This document shows positions 63,764 through 64,000 of a DNA stretch of 64,000 nt, piece by piece. This stretch comes from Belliella filtrata (GTDB lineage Bacteria > Bacteroidota > Bacteroidia > Cytophagales > Cyclobacteriaceae): positions 1 to 64,000 of the forward strand of contig NZ_JAKZGP010000005.1 of assembly GCF_022549775.1 (NCBI RefSeq), in the 5' to 3' direction. The notes beneath the pieces were generated by a model, which saw only the letters and a program-made list of their open reading frames with translations, searched no databases and was not told the DNA's origin. Within the stretch, counting starts at the first letter, position 1. The number at the start of each line of letters is the position of its first letter. The position numbers and the translations under genes were made by a program.

Positions 63764-64000
63764 TTAGATACTTTTCAAAACAGCTTCTTCAATTCTGCTT
63801 TCTAGGTTCCATGTTTCAGCTTTCACGAATGATTCTCCTGTGATTTTTTCATAAAGCTCAATGTATCTATCTGAAATTTCTTGAACAAATGCCGCAGGCA
63901 TATCAGGTACTTGTTGCCCCTCTTTTCCTTGGAATCCATTGCTAATCAGCCATTGCCTTACAAACTCTTTGGATAATTGCTTCTGGGGTAATCCAGCCGA
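63764..64000 (-). CDS. purC: phosphoribosylaminoimidazole-succinocarboxamide synthase, C-terminal part
   Basis: Only the last 78 codons lie in the window; the start is to the right of the edge. The peptide ends with [20 protein letters not shown], then [11 protein letters not shown] and [15 protein letters not shown], which is typical of the C-terminus of PurC (SAICAR synthase) of purine synthesis. The stop TAA is at 63764-63766. It ends about 175 bases before the STAS gene, on the same strand. Confidence 0.9.
   Translation of the reverse strand, partial: SAGLPQKQLSKEFVRQWLISNGFQGKEGQQVPDMPAAFVQEISDRYIELYEKITGESFVKAETWNLESRIEEAVLKSI

Overview
The window looks like chromosomal DNA of a member of the Bacteroidota, most likely order Cytophagales (Cyclobacteriaceae-like). 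This rests on AT-rich DNA, almost no Shine-Dalgarno sequences, at least one promoter of the Bacteroidota TTG-N19-TAnnTTTG type (before hipB), and gene families typical of the group: DUF7935, GH109, a GlsA/GlsB-like pair, and AbgT with DnaQ-UvrC. The taxonomic call is inference from gene content, since no rRNA gene is present.

Layout. 0.8-8.0 kb: an SDR oxidoreductase, a three-gene run (glycosyltransferase, UDP-galactopyranose mutase glf, GH1-like protein) probably for galactofuranose-containing glycans, a very acidic unknown protein, a 30-residue membrane microprotein and a flavodoxin-like reductase. 8.0-13.2 kb: a gene-poor accessory stretch ending at tRNA-Ser(GCT)/tRNA-Pro(TGG). It holds a winged-helix remnant, an SdpI-like membrane protein, a REP-like repeat, a complete HipB-HipS-HipT toxin-antitoxin operon, a broken Fic gene and an orphan array of 23-bp repeats resembling an IS21-family end. 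14.2-25 kb: housekeeping genes (DUF7935, YkvA, TIP30-like, dtd, MazG-like, DUF2256, fahA, ppx, TerC, DUF202, dCMP deaminase, murB, aspartoacylase-like, aldo/keto reductase). 26-34 kb: a cobalamin riboswitch ahead of metE, a PAS protein with a thioesterase, an SMP-30 protein, an AbgT transporter and a DnaQ-UvrC-like nuclease. 34-45 kb: a class III aminotransferase, an rRNA-type methyltransferase, an acyltransferase pair probably making amino-acid lipids, gyrB, ppk1, a DbpA-like helicase and an RlpA lipoprotein.

45.5-58.5 kb is a coherent amino-sugar and glycolipid degradation locus: a SUMF1-like protein without the catalytic cysteines, two exported oxidoreductase/isomerase-type proteins, a GH20 hexosaminidase, a GH109 alpha-N-acetylgalactosaminidase-type enzyme, a Tat-exported phosphocholine phospholipase C, and a NagB-PIG-L fusion divergent from a DeoR-type regulator. 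The proteins would free N-acetylhexosamines outside the cytoplasm, and the fusion would deacetylate and deaminate them inside. 58.5-64 kb: a GlsB/YeaQ gene broken by a stop codon, an SDR, an M48-type protein without its HExxH, then yhhQ, rnz and a STAS gene in one operon, and the 3' end of purC.

The most interesting items are the HipBST operon with its operator-like repeats over the promoter, the NagB-PIG-L fusion with an altered active-site residue, the GT-Glf-GH1-like trio, and the inactive-looking M48 and SUMF proteins. I found no CRISPR array, no complete insertion sequence, no rRNA and no prophage.
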